Assembly (NCBI GenBank): GCA_008360975.2
Contig: CM039182.1
Span: 61,664,016-61,728,015 of the forward strand
Direction: 5' to 3'
Source: Lichenostomus cassidix
Taxonomy: Eukaryota; Chordata; Aves; Passeriformes; Meliphagidae
DNA length: 64,000 nt
Shown here: one piece after another, positions 49,001 to 62,246 of the stretch
How the letters are laid out: every line of letters begins with the position of its first letter
Position numbering within the stretch: position 1 is the first letter of the stretch
Notes under the pieces: generated by a model
The model's input: only the letters and a program-made list of their open reading frames with translations
Told to the model about the DNA's origin: nothing
The model's database searches: none
Translations under genes and position numbers: made by a program

Positions 49001-52000
49001 TCTCCACAAGATGTGGTAAGGAGAAATGATAAAGGCATAGCAGAGAAGCTTATTAAAGAATATTCTCTGCATTGGCAATAACAGACACATGGAATTAGAT
49101 TTAGACTTGTGGGTCTGTAGAAGAAATGAGGTCTCCTTTCTTATGTGCAAGTGTTACGTGGCTTTTGCTGCTCTGTAATTTGGCCTTAAGATTTCCCATC
49201 TGCACTTTTTAAAATAGTATTGTTCTCGACAGGGTAATGCCTCTTCAAATACTCTCCTACTCTCATTGTAAAGACTGTTTTGGCCATGGTCTACCTATTC
49301 TTCTGTCTCGCTTTTTGTTTTGTAAATGAGAATGCTGGCAATGCAGACAATTGCAGCTCTAATTGCTGTTTCACAAGACATGAAGATCAAAAGGACATGG
49401 GGATCAGGACATGATTGTCAGTTTTGTAGTTTTAACAGAGGTTGAAATCTGCGTTGCAAGGAGCAGACAGAATTCAACAAGATTGGAGACTGCATATTTA
49501 GAGCTTTACTGTGACCATCTGATTTTCCTTTTCATATGGGAAGGCAGTCTTCCAGTAGGGGAGAAATACAGAGTTTCTTCATTATTTCTATTCTATTTCT
49601 TGTTTTGTTTGAAAGAGAAAATGTGTTTCACAAACACACTTCCTTGAAGACCTGCAGTCTGGATTCTCCTTTCTTGAAGGTTGTGATTTGGTCCTTGGCT
49701 GTTGGTTATGACAAAGTTTTGTGTCTTTCTCTGCATGTGACCTATGGATATGGACTTAACACTGTAGTTAGTTTCTCTTTTTTCACTTGGTTTGTCATTC
49801 TTGATTTCACACCTTTCTATCTGCAACCATGGTCAATGATTCCTACCGACTGAGACTGTGCTGGTGTCAGTTAACACCAGCTGTCTATTTTTAATGCTGC
49901 CACCTTCTCATATTGCCAGCAAAAAGTGTTAGCAGATATACATACATCCGTGTTTTCTCCATGTCACCAGGATCACTGAAACAACTTCTCCCACAAACAC
50001 ACACCTCTGTTACTTGGGAGAGTTCACTATCATTGAGCTGTCACTGGGTTCAGAAATTGCTTTTGTGGTTAGAAGTGATCTGACATTGAAAACAATCCAA
50101 CTCTGTGAAATCCTTTGGAAAAACAGGAAAGTTTTTGTTATAAAACCACCTGACAATGATATTTTCTTATTGGGACAATCTGATAAAACTCTTGGGTTTA
50201 AATTCTGTGTTATTAAACTCTAAAGGAAAATTACATCTTGGATTAGAGGACTGCTGCTCTGGCTTTCATAGTAGCATTTTTATAAGCAATGAGTTGCTTA
50301 CTGCTGAGCTTGGCTGCTGAGCTGAAGTCCCTAAATACATCAAGCTGTGTTGCTTAATGTTTAGATCATGTTTCAGAAAAGCTATGCAAAGCTATTTTTG
50401 AAAAATACATATAATATTTCCTATCTATAGTATTAAATGGTATTGTACCTTTCTCACAAAAAACACACCCAAAACCAGTCTGTAACTGGAAATATTTACT
50501 TGGAGGGTAGGGAGGAATGTCCTGGATACCTCAGCTATCAGACAGAGCTTTCTGAATTTCTTGGCCAAGGAATATGAGTAAACTTGCTGTGTCCTGGCAG
50601 TATGGTCATTAACAAATAGCTGCCATGCCTGAATAGTAGAGTGGTTATGCTCTATATGAATTCAAGGTTGTGTTATTTATCCCTTTCCCTTCATTTTTCT
50701 TGTCGTCAGCCAGGGACTTCTTTACTTTATATTGACCAATGTAATTTCTGAATTAGGACGGAAGTTTTGTCAGAGGCCTTGCTGAAATAGTGTTCCAGAC
50801 ATCTTTCTCCACAGGAACAAGCAATAAAATGTTTGAATTGTACTTGTGGTTTTACTTGAGCTTCATAGTGATATAAAAACGTCCCTACAATACTCACCCT
50901 TTGCCTTGCAACCATTTTGCATTGTATTTTGCATGCTGCTCTGATGTGGATTGGTTCAATGTAGGAAAAATGGCTAAAAATTTCAGAATTTATAAAATTC
51001 CTGTCTGGAAATTTAAAATCCCTCAGGGTATAGACATTGTAAGGATACAGAGCTAGGCTTTTTGCTGGAACATCACAAAATCCGAGGATGAAGACAAGAA
51101 AGAAATTCCAGGGGAGTTAGTAGCACATAAAGTAGGGTTTGTTTTTTTCATGTAATTTTAAGGAAAAACTGAGAGGAGAAAAAATTTTGGATAATATGTT
51201 TCTATAAAGAAGCTTGGACCCTTACTGTTGTTCTGTAATAAAGAGTTGGATTCAGTTATTATTCTGTCCCTTGTGCAGTGGTTTACTTTCAATGTCCAAT
51301 TCAGTTCTTAATGAAAGCATAATTTAAACTCTAATATCTTGAGACTTAAGGAGTTAAGATCTTACTGTGTCCAGTCCTATTTAATAATGCCATTGTTCTT
51401 TGTCCCCTTAAGTTTGAATTTTCTCTAAATCAGGTAGGATGTCATATCATATAACCATTCAGTATCTAGTTCTTAGATACAGAGCTTTTCTGTTCTGAGT
51501 CTCATTAATAAAAAAAACCACTCTTTTATGTAACTCTTTGTTTTCTGTTGTGAAAATTTCTCTTTTTATTCCCCAGTAAATGTCATGTCCTGTTCTTGGT
51601 TAACTGGTCTCTTTAAAAGAGGTAATGTCTTCCCTGAACGTCAACACAGTCAAAACGTCAATACTGTGTGTAGAGTGAAAGCAGTAAGGAAGGTTAGTGT
51701 TCACCAAATGCCTGAGGGGACTGGGTGCTAACATGAAAGTTCATTAGGTTGTGTCTCTCTTCTGTCTCTGAGTGTAAATATAAATTCAGGTTAGTAATAT
51801 AAATGAAGTGCTGAAAAATAGCTAGTAATCTGAAAGCTGTCCTTTGAGGATCTTTTTCTGCTCATACTTATGAAGAGTTTTATATAGTTTCTATGGATTA
51901 AGTACTTGGGATCGAATGCATTCGCTTCTGCTTAGAGGATGTTTGGCCACGCAGCATTTGCCTTACCCATGGTCATGGCTTGTCGCAGTATTCTAGTTTT

Positions 52001-55000
52001 CTTTCAACAGTGTTCATGTTGGATGTTTCTCGCTGTTGAACCGTTAGCAGAGTGCAAGAACCAGGCCGTGTCGAATGTGGCAAATTTCTGATTTTATTAA
52101 TTAATTCTAAAACTTACATAGATGTTCAAAGATCGTCAGGATTGGGTCAGTTCAAAACCTCCCCCTAGGCTGATTGGCCAGGCTTGAACTGCCTATCTTT
52201 CCAGAGACCGTTTCAATAACATCCAAACTTTATCTTTGTTTATAGAACACAGGAAGAGGAAGAGAATTCCCATGGGAAAGAGTCTGTGCTTGCCACAGAT
52301 GTTGTTTCATTGTACTTTGATTGGTCTCATTTTTAACTAAATATTTTCACACTAAGTGTGAAATCAGGAGACTGAGTCAAAATAAACTTGACTGCTGGTT
52401 TTTTTGGTTTTTGTTTTTTTTGTTCTGGGGCATGAATGAGACATGTCAGCTCACATGGGATTGCTGGTGAGCTCTAGAAGGATGCCTTATCTGGGTATCC
52501 TACTTTTCTTCCCCTCAGTTATCAGGCCATGTGTTCGTGTGCACTGCTTTAACTGGTGGAGAAAGTACAGGTGGTGTTGGTGCTTTGGCCTGTCCTCTCA
52601 GCTGTAATGCCTTTGCCCTAAGCCCCTGCACTGCAACAGCAGAAAGAGCTTTTGAAACTGTAGTTGTTGTATCAGCTTTTTCAACTCTCTGAAGGTAAAA
52701 TGGTAAGTAATATTATATGAAAATAGCTTCTTACCACTAGCTTGTGTGGTAAGCTCAGCCTGGGGAAGACTGACAAAGTGATTAGATATTGAGAGTGCTT
52801 AGTAAATCTTCAACTATTCTAAACTGCTTTAATTTATTTGTCTGAGGCTGACTTACTGAGCACTATGACATCATCCTCTTGGATTTTTTTATTTTGGATA
52901 TGCTTGGTGGTGTCTCTGGGAGTTGTGCACTCTATTGGATTATTACACTGTGGTTAGTTTCTGCTCCCTTCCCCTATGATGTGTGTATGCCTAGCCTAGT
53001 GCATATCCTTGAGATGACAAGAACCAAAGAGAACAGTAAATAAAGTGAGCCTTCCGTAGAAGAAACCAGCATATAAGCCAGAAGCCTGATTTTGAGACAT
53101 TTTCTTTCAGTTTCAGCACTAGTTTGTCCCCTACCATTTGTGTCTAAGACCTGTCTGCAGCCTCTTCTTTGAATTGCTCCTAATTTCCTACATAATTTTG
53201 TACTTTGGCTAATGTTCCTGCTAGTATCACTCACCCCTTCCATGTCCTTTAATATTCTAACTTCCACCCAAATAGTGCTGTCAAATGGTGTCAGTCCTTC
53301 AGGCACCCAAGAGATGGATTTCTGTGTTACTGAACATTGTCTGCAGTGTTGGATCTTTGATCCAAACTCATTAGATTCTTTTACAGGAGTAGACAGCATT
53401 GTAAAGGAGTGATAAAATTGTCTTCTATCTGCTGTGTGTGTACAGTTTTTACATTCTTTGTATAGGGTCCACAGGATTGACAACCAGAAGGTGATCTCTC
53501 TTCTGTAGCAAGGAAAACCTGAAGTATTCCCAGACTACTTGATAGCATGTTTCTGTTTCTTTCAAAACTGGGGTATATGCCTGTCATGCCACTTGCAAAC
53601 TCCTTGGATGTAAGTTGGGGCATGTGTTTTCTTCAGGCTTCACAGAGTTTTCCTAATGCTTCTTTTTATCAGTAGCTAACCATTACATGGATCTTCATTA
53701 TTAAATATTCAAGTGTAACTTTATTTTTGTTCTCTTAAACTGAAAAAAATCCCAAACAAATAGGAAATAAGTGGATTCTGTTACTCTCTTTAAGCTAATT
53801 TAATCTTTTCCTCTAAGCAATATATAACGATCAGATCTGCTGTCTGCTTGGACTTTGTCTTTTCCTCATCCTCTCTAAATCCCATTGATCTTTTTAACTT
53901 CTTTAACTCATTCTAGGATTGGCTTTCCTATGGAAGCTTTTACTTATTAATGTTTTTGCCCAGTCATATTCTTTCTTCAGTCCCCTTCTGTTCCCTTCCC
54001 AATACTATTTTATCTGATAAGCTCATAGCTGTTGGGTTTGTCATTTTTTGAATTTCAGATTTTATTTTAATGGAAATGAATTTTCACTGTGAGTGAAGCA
54101 TGTAGGAAGGAAATGCTAGAAAAAAACAGGCAAGGGGAGAGAAGTGTTAACCTCAACTGTCAGAAAATAGAGGTTTTGTAAGAGAAGCCTAAAATATTTT
54201 AAGTTGCAATGAAGTCTGATAAAGGTACCAGCTGCTAGTTTAGTGAGCTGCTAATGTGCTCTTGCTTCAGATTTTCACAACATAGCAGCTGTCTGAGCTT
54301 CAGATACTTAAAATAAACTGGGCATACTCTGCTTTACACTTGTGCTGTAGTGAGACAGAAAGCACCTGGAGGGAAAACTGGCTGTTCCAGGTTCAGTTCC
54401 TGAGGTGTTCTGCCCTTGTGACCCACTCCCAGAGAGGTTTCTGTAAGTCATGACTATTTGCAGTGATACAGTGAGAGAATTTTGTACTGCGTTTCGCGTT
54501 GTGCTTGTCTTGTTTTGCTTTCTTGGAAAACTAATAATGGCATTCCCTTGTGGTCATGGGATGTATGAAGCAATCTAGTCCAACTCCTGTGGCATGATTT
54601 GGCCAAGATGCCATCTATCTGAGACAGAGTCTAATTGTGTAGGTCATCTAGATGTCTTCATTGTCAGTTGTACTCTTCCTCTCAAAAGAATCCACTTGTG
54701 GTAAATAGCCATGTAAAGGTGCCTGTGTTCCAGAAGTGACCACTACTTCAGCTGAAGATCTCTATTGTAGCTTCTTCCGAGGATCATTTTTTTTAAGGTA
54801 TCTTCTTTCCTAAAAATTTGCCAAATTACTCCTGCTTGCATCAACATACAGATATTTAATTTCAATATCCCAGTTTTACCCATTAATTGGGCCGAAGTCT
54901 GATGCAAGGTGATACCTGAAGTTTTGTTATCCTAATTTTGTTTTTTTAACCATGTCTCTTTAGAGCTGTTAGTGTTCTGCAAATAACCTGATATTATTAA

Positions 55001-57934
55001 AGTAGTTTTCTCTGCCTTGCCCATCTATCTTCAGCTGTATTTGTAAAATTTATACACAAGCCTGTGCTTTGGGTTAATCATACATTGTTCAGTTTTATCC
55101 AAAAAACTGTTCTCCTCTTCATTTTTAAGGGGTTTTTTGTACTATATATCTAAGGTTTTTTATTTTGTTTTTGACTGTTACACAGCAAAAACCAGACTGT
55201 CACAGGATATCATAAATACTCCATTACATTGGAAGGTTCTACCAGCTACCTAGGGACCTACCTTTAGTTTGGAGCTTTTTGGCTGTGAATTATCGTGTTG
55301 ATAGCCAGCAGTAATTCTCAGCTGTATAAGACAAGAGAAAGTGAAAATTGTAAACCACAAAAAGAGAAAAATAAACCACCAACCCTGCAGCATAATCTGC
55401 TTCCCAGTTAAACAGCCTTGGACTTTGTGGTGATAACATTACAGCAGGCGTTCTTGGAAAAAAAAAATACATCTGTTAGATGAGTGTTGTATTTTGCGGA
55501 GACCAGTACAAACCTATTTTGCTTCAAGGAATTTGTCTGTGGTACCTTATGATTGTCAACGTGTACAGTAAAAATAGCACTAGCAATTGTTATCAACATA
55601 CATGATGTTTATAGACCACATCATGATGACCTGGTTTGCTTTTACAAATAGCAAGGAAGAGAAAGTATCTCTTCTACTAAACAAAGAAAGAGGAGTGAAT
55701 GATCTGGGCCATAATACAGTAATAATAATAAAGTTGCTGCTGTAAAGTGGTAAATAAGAAAAATCTTTGTATGAAAATTGGGGAGTTTCAGCTATAGGGA
55801 GTTTGTAGTATGGCTTTTTAAGATAAAAGAGAAACAGCTCAAGTTTGAAGTCTGGGCTGAATATCATTAGGAAATATGGCTTTAGTTAACCCTTAGGATA
55901 AAACGCCTGACTGATGGTCTTGTTCTCGGTGATGATGCCTTTATATGATTAATTTGAATAGTTTTCCATGATTAATTCTGATAATTTAGAAATGTTTCTT
56001 AGTATTAGTTAGCATTTGCCTGCACAGATGCGGGAGCAATAGTGGCAAATCAGAAATAGCCTGATCAGGCTTATTGTGCCAGTAAGTGAGAAACTATGAC
56101 AAATAAGCTGCCCGTGCATTCTCTTGCCAGTGTGATCCTTCATTCTGTTTTCTGAATGCATGAGACTGCCTCGGGAAGGGAATAAATATAGGAAGTACCC
56201 TAGTCCTGTTAGTTCTAATTTGCACAAAAAGATGCTGTTGATTTTTACTTGACTGCTCAGTTGACTGAGACACTCAAGTTCCTGGTGAATTTAGAATAAA
56301 TAAAACTTATCAACAAAACTGCTTCTGTTAGAGTTTATGCAAAAACATTTGATGGGCTTTCACCTCTAGTTATGGTGTCTTCAGACCCTTTTCAGACCTG
56401 TTATACTCCTTAAACCTTTGTGGATGGATGACAATTTCCACAGCAGAACAGTCCTGCTCTAATCCTCTCTGGCATGCTAACAAAAACAGAAGCTTCTCTC
56501 AGTAATTCTACATCCTCTTCCTTCCTCTTACATCTTCAATGTAAGAAAATAGAAAAGCATCGTACTGTGAGGGAATTTGGGATGACTTTTTGTAGCTCGG
56601 AGATTACAGCAGGATCTATTAAATTGTAGACTTCGTTGTATTAACACTGAACTGTTTTAGTGCTGTGGAGATAAAGATATCTAATACTGGTCAAGGGTTT
56701 TGTGTATTGGGTGTGTGGAGTGTATTTGTGTAGCTGTTCAGCTGAAATTGTGGACAACTGTTACTCCAAATAGTATTCGAGTCCACAATATCCATTTGCA
56801 GCAGTCACTTTCACGCTTATGAGCTCAAGGCAGTGTTAATAGTAATATTTGCTAATGAAAACTGCATCACTTGCTATTCCAATCTACTTTGGGGCAATGT
56901 TTGATGTTTTGCACGTTGTTTACTGTGCTAATGTCCAGACACAGAACTGATGCTTTTATATAGTTGAGCTTGGGCTCCCAAGAGCAAACTGACGGTTTCA
57001 AACTTTAGTTCAGAATCTCCCAGTCTGTAGTGGCCATATGTGGAGAGACTTAACAAGGTAGTGGAAGTGATGGGAAGCTTCCTAAAATTCTTCTGAGTAT
57101 TTTCATTATGTTCCCAAATGTAGGCATAGATACAGGAGGATGTCATTAGTGTACCATGAATGCAGTTTCCGTCCCTGGATGATGCATTAGAGTAATTCTG
57201 TTAGTTGTAAGAAGCAGAGCTTAAAATAGAATGGTATGTAAGAATGTATCCTTTCTAAACATAAAGGTTTCTTTGTGTCATAATAAAGTACAGGGCTTTA
57301 AAAAAATTTAGTATTATTGTCCCTCATATATATATTGTTCTTTTCATTGAAGTGGCCAACTTTATGACACGTAGTTTTGTGAAAACCTTTTTTCTCCCCT
57401 ACCTTCCCTTGTTTGGTGCTATTTTCCATTTTGTCTTATTTTCTGGTCAGTTTTAATAATAATTTCCAATGTCTGATTTTAATTTTTTTTTTTAATATAC
57501 AGTTCTTTGTGTTTTCTATACTAACTCTCAGGAATGCTAAACCTAAGGGGATGAGTGTTAAGAGCTAAGCGATCACCCCGGCATACTTATTTGTTGAGAA
57601 GCTGTTTGAACTTGTAACACTTGGAAAATGGAAGTCAATATATTTGTTTCATTATTCCCATGGAAATGAGATATTTATAATGAACTTCTAAAAACAAGTT
57701 ACAAATATACACAAAGAAGCTGATTCTTGGTAGCAGTTGCCTAATAGGAAGAAATTAGTTTTTTGGGGGGGTTATGGGTTGGGGTTTTTTTCTTTAGTTC
57801 ACGACTTCTGTAAAATTGGTATTAGTAAGGGGTTTCCTGAATGTGAACAGGGCATTAGAAATGGTGAAAATAAACTGGGGGTATGACAGCCTTATGTGTT
57901 ATGCAGTGTTTGTAGTATTATAATTTTTCATACA

Positions 57935-58615
57935 ATAGTTTGAGTTGGAGGGAGCCTTTTACAGATCATCAAGGTGAACACCACCACCTCCCCCCTTCCC
58001 CCAGTGAGCAGGGACATGTTGGATGAGATCAGGTTTCTCATAGTCCCATCCAACCTGACCAGGGATGGGCCATCTACCAGTTCTCTGGGCAACCTCTTCC
58101 AGTGTTTCACCACCATCCTAAGAAACTGTCTTCCTTATATCCAGTCTGAATCTACCCTGCTTTAGTTTACAAGCATTACCTTGTCCTATCACAACAGCCC
58201 TGCTAAAGAGCCTGCCCCTATCTTTCTTGTAAGCACCCTTTCAGTACTGAAAAGCTGCAGTAAGGTCTCCTGGACCCATGTGTCCACCAGATTAAACAAC
58301 CCCAACTCTCTCAACTTTTCTTCAGGGCAGTGGTGTTCCTTCCCTCTGATCAACTCTGTGGCCCTCCTCTGGACTTGCTCCAACAGGTTGATGTCCTTCC
58401 TGTGCTGGTGACTCCAGAGCTGGATGCAGTGTTCCTAGTGGGCTCTCCCCAGAGAAGACCAGGGGGGCAGAATCCTCTCCCTTGCCCTGCTGCCCACGCT
58501 GCTTTTGGTGCAGCCCAGGATACAATTGGCATTCTGGGGTGGGAGTGCACATTTTTGGCTCATGTCCAATTTTCCATCCAGTAGTGCTCCCAAGTCATTA
58601 TCCCTGGGGTGTTTT
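57935..58615 (-). mobile_element. CR1 LINE 3' end, minus strand (about 680 bp)
   Basis: The + strand is the reverse complement of a CR1 3' portion with the expected landmarks in order: GTTTGAGTTGGAGGGAGCC (near 57939), GGGATGGGCCATCTACCAG (58062-58080), CACCACCATCCTAAGAAACT (near 58107), CTTGTCCTATCACAACAG (58182-58197), AACCCCAACTCTCTCAAC (58299-58316), GTGGCCCTCCTCTGGACTTG (58360-58379) and CAGCCCAGGATACAATTGGC (58512-58531). It covers the end of ORF2 and the 3' UTR and is 5'-truncated. It is moderately diverged, with frameshifts. Its insertion is antisense to the host gene. Confidence 0.93.
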
Positions 58616-59396
58616 TGTGGACCTGGATGGGAGAGAGTGTAAATAAAGGTTCGTTGAAAGACTTTCCCTCTGTCATTTCTACCTACTCAGTCAGTTTTCT
58701 CCTGGGCATTCAACCCATGACTGTACAGACAGAAGAGAGGGGAGTATGCTGTTCTAGTTAGTAATCACGATAACAACTGCTCAGAGCTCTTTGAGACCTG
58801 TTTCTAGAGACAGGAGGGGTGTAGGATTGCTGCTTTATAATTTAGATGCTGGTACCTGGCATACATGTACCATACCTCACATACCAAAAGTGCCAGAACA
58901 CATTGTGTTCCTAGGGTTTTCCACAAGACTTGACATACGTTGCAACAATAGGGTTTTGAAGGTAATGCTTTACAAGTGGATCTGATAATATTGTAATAGA
59001 TGATGGAGCAAGAGGGGGGATATATTTGGAGTGTAGAAAAAGATAAATTTCAAAATTAAAGTAGTTTCATTTAAGAAACTTGGGATATGGTTGCAAAAAT
59101 TCCTTTACTCCCAGTCCTGTTTTTGGCATCACTCCAATTAATGTTGTTTGCTGGTAAAGGATATCAGCTACAATGAACATTTGTTTCTTTTGGGGTCCAG
59201 CTGCAATACTACATTGGTCATATATGTGTCCAGTTTTTGGTTATACCTTAAGCTGGAGGGGAAAAATCCACTCATTTCCTTACCCCATGTAAGTGACAGG
59301 GAAAAGACCGAATGTCAGAGGTAGGTATACCTGTGTCTTAGACCAGATGTTCTTTGTTCCTCTTGGCAGCCTTATTTATCTATTTTTCCTTTCAAT

Positions 59397-59411
59397 ACAC
59401 ACACACACACA
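59397..59411 (+). repeat. Short (AC)n microsatellite
   Basis: About seven AC units in intron 2; too short to be highly informative. Confidence 0.85.
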
Positions 59412-59477
59412 AAGGTTACGCTCTTCTATTTTATAAGTGTCCAACCAAAAATTCTTCATGTGTTAATAGAACCCTGA

Positions 59478-59584
59478 GATCAGTTCAGTTAGTTAGAGCA
59501 TGGTGCTAATAGCAACAAGGTTGTCAGTGTGATCATTTAAGAGATGATCCTTGTGGGTCCCTTCCAGCTCAGAATATTCTGTGA
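59478..59584 (+). mobile_element. tRNA-Ile-derived SINE with CR1-type tail
   Basis: The head follows a tRNA-Ile gene closely: CAGTTAGTTAGAGCATGGTG (59485-59504) corresponds to the D-arm and A-box region. CTAATAGC then carries the AAT anticodon, and AAGGTTGTCAGTGTGATCA corresponds to a decayed T-arm/B-box. The tail, GATGATCCTTGTGGGTCCCT (59543-59562) then TCCAGCTCAGAATATTCTGTG, matches the 3' end of CR1-type LINEs. This head-tail design fits the tRNA-derived SINE described from zebra finch (TguSINE1), moved by CR1 machinery. It is not a functional tRNA gene, because the acceptor stem is not paired and the T-loop is mutated. Confidence 0.85.
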
Positions 59585-62092
59585 AAAATAAATGGGTCAA
59601 CATGAATTTCTGCTGGTTTTGCTGAAAGTGATCATTCTCTTTCCCATTGTGATGATCCTGACTGATGATCTGAGCTAAACCTATGTGCTACAGAAAACTG
59701 CGTTTGAAAGGCCTGTATGGTAGACTTGGCTGTGAGTCTGTAGAGAGCGAGGGCCTGAGGGTGTTGTAATACTGAAGCTTCACTATGATTGCCAATGCTT
59801 TCTTTTTCTAAATAAGAGGCAAAACAAAATGAAGTTTTGACCTCTTGAGCTACTTAAAAGTTCTTGGACAAGTTTCATCAGAAGAGGGATGTTAATCCTG
59901 TTAATGAGAATCCTGGAGAAATTCCAGGTAGTTAACTGTGGTTTATTCCATGTGTCTTTCTGATTAATGAAATGCTTGATTATATTCTTTATTTCTACTG
60001 TCATGATGTTCTTTTACTAGCTATTCCCATGAGATACTCCAGCACATGCTTCACCTAAAGCAGACAAGTAGTTGCAAACAGCAATGTTTGGTCAAAAAAC
60101 ACAGGAGGTTTGTTTTGTAGGGGTTGCTGAGGTTTGCTGCATATGTTGGGTTTCATTGAAAATAAAGAATACTAGTAATGAATAATTATGTAAAGGGCTC
60201 CCTTAGTGTTGAATTTTATTGTGGATAGCCAATTTGTCCTGGTTTTAACAGCCTGGGGTAAAATTTCATTTTTTGTTCAATTAAGTGAAATAGGAATAAT
60301 TTTCTAACTGTTGGTCACTAAACCAGAAATCTCACTTCCCCTTTTCATTAGTGGAGGCATCCTCCAGCTGGGAGGTATTTGACCACTGAAGGTATCTAAG
60401 AGAAGATCAAAGATAAATCTGTGACAGCTGAATTGCTCCTCGCAATGGTCTTTTTGCCACTTGAATTAAAATTAGATTTCTGTGTACTGCTTTTCTAGCC
60501 CAAAATTTCTGTTGGCAGTGTACACTTTCTCTATCCTAGCATCTATTGTTTATTCCTATATAAACAGCTGTCTCTGTTGAAAGGACTGGTCTGGTTTGTG
60601 TGGTGGTGGCTGGTTATTTTTTCCCCTGATTTATTCCCTCGAAATGTTCTCCAAATTGACATAAAAAGAAATGCTCAAGCAGCAAATAAAACTTGTGTAG
60701 TTGTATGTTTCCCAGCAACATGGACTTTCAAATATTACTTCGAGAGTTTTGTAATATTTTAAACGTTTTCTGCTTTTGAAGATGGTACTCTTTAAGATTA
60801 TATCAGCATAAGTATCTATTTGAAAATGTTTCTATTTGATCTGTTAAATTTTAGTTCAAAGTATATGGCAAAATTTTGGGGTGTAAATTCTTATTCAAAA
60901 GATCAGAGCATCTGTAATTTACTAATACAGGAAAAGGTGTAGTTTATGTCTGCTATAACTCATAAAAGCTAAAAATCACTGAGTTTTTTTAACGGTGAGT
61001 AAACTCTCTAATGCTGTCGCTTCATATCTGAATTTTAAAATGAGGAACACTAAAAATAGTTTAATATTATGGAATTGAATGGAACAGTATATACTCCACA
61101 TCATTACCTCCTGCCTAAACAGAATATTTTAAAATGCTAGAAAGCAGACATTCATGAACCTCCTTTTGGGTAAACACATCTCTGTAGTGGATGCTGAATT
61201 TCTTTGTAAGAGTTCTGGCAATTGCATTCTTTGGTCTGATGGACCAAAAAAGATCTGCAGGAATGACAGTATAAACTGGTGTTTGTAAAGTGTGAATTTC
61301 CCGCTTGTCAGATTTTGCACCACACACTTGTATACCAAAACTCTCTCCATTAAAAGTAAATATAAGTAATTTACTAATGTAAAAATATGGTCTTCCTATT
61401 AGTGAAAACTACAGCAAGTAACCAGCTCTGAATTTCTAGGAGGTTTATGAGTTTACCAGACTACTATATTGAGTTTTCTGTGGACCTGTGAATGTTTTTT
61501 GAAGATGATGGTCTATGAAGGAAAACAGGTATTGAATTTAAATGTGTCATTTAGAAATTTGTCAGTCTTCAATTAAGGAAGAATTTCAAGTTTTTAAACG
61601 CTTTTCAGTAGTTTGCTTTACACAATAGCATTATTCTTAATTTGCTGTGAATACATGAATAGTGACCTGTAAATAATTTGATAACCAGGTATTCAAAGAG
61701 GATTAAAAAATGGTAAATAAAAAGAAGCACCTGAGATGCTTCAATAATTGTCTCGTACATGCAGGCTTTACAAGTGATCAACCAAATGAGGCTATATTTA
61801 ATTTGATGAGCTGCAGGCATCTTGACAGCAGATCAGGTCCCTCTATTTCCTCTTTATTTCTGAACATTCATGAAGGGAGGTTTGTAAAGTGCTATCCTAC
61901 TGATGTACATATAAAAATACAGCGAGATTCCTGGGATATGTTTTATTTGATGCCATAAATGGGCTGCATGGGTCTTCCTGTTCTGTTGGAGTTTTCTGTT
62001 GTTTACTGCAGTAAACTGAAACCATTCTGCTATTTTTGGAATGCTTTTTGTGCTCTCTTGTAATTTCTTTCAATTGCTGTGTGTTTCAACAG

Positions 62093-62246
62093 GGGAAAGT
62101 CTGTAAGAACTATTAATTTTGAGCAGTTTAAGGAAGCTCTTCAAGAACTCTCCAAGAAGCGATTTAAAGGCAAAAGTGATGAGGAAGCACTTCAAGAAAT
62201 ATATAAACTAATTGAAGGAAAAGGCCCAGGTCTAACTGGAGTAACG
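62093..62246 (+). CDS. TPPP: TPPP-family protein, second coding exon
   Basis: The exon follows acceptor AG at 62091-62092 and ends at donor GTATGT (62247). Its first base completes the Lys codon split by intron 2. It then encodes 51 residues: [16 protein letters not shown] (start), a Lys-rich helical stretch [20 protein letters not shown], and [13 protein letters not shown] at the end, reaching residue 134 in phase 0. This is the second half of the p25-alpha core, which carries the GTP/microtubule-binding surface in the mammalian protein. Human TPPP has the same exon end at Gly-Val-Thr. The last coding exon, normally about 64 residues with the SRLTD, GSHKERFD and GKGKAGR-type motifs, is not in the window, so the gene is cut off at the right edge. 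No stop codon or frameshift is present. Confidence 0.94.

Larger units (their letters stand above)
32831..62092 (+). other. TPPP: Intron 2 of the TPPP-family gene (29.3 kb)
   Basis: Donor GTAAGT at 32831-32836; acceptor GTGTTTCAACAG ending at 62092. Splicing joins AA to G to complete a Lys codon and continues as Gly-Lys-Ser, exactly as expected for the family, so the intron is well supported. It holds a minus-strand LTR (34.5-35.1 kb), a CR1 copy with an inserted LTR (40.7-42.2 kb), a minus-strand CR1 3' end (57.9-58.6 kb), a SINE (59.5 kb) and several simple repeats. The long parts between them (35.1-40.6, 42.2-57.9 and 59.6-62.1 kb) show no other exon, RNA gene or named repeat. Confidence 0.9.

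Noticed and set aside
58189..58584. Open frames on both strands near 58.2-58.6 kb
   Set aside because: The minus-strand ones are broken remnants of CR1 ORF2 and the + strand ones are its shadow.
59478..59535. A possible tRNA-Ile gene
   Set aside because: The acceptor stem does not pair, the T-loop is mutated, and the head is fused to a CR1-type tail, so it is a SINE.
32583..62246. Calling the gene TPPP2 or TPPP3
   Set aside because: Mammalian TPPP2 and TPPP3 lack the KPAK/KRLSxES tail and differ in core residues; the visible residues fit TPPP best. A bird-specific paralogue cannot be fully excluded.
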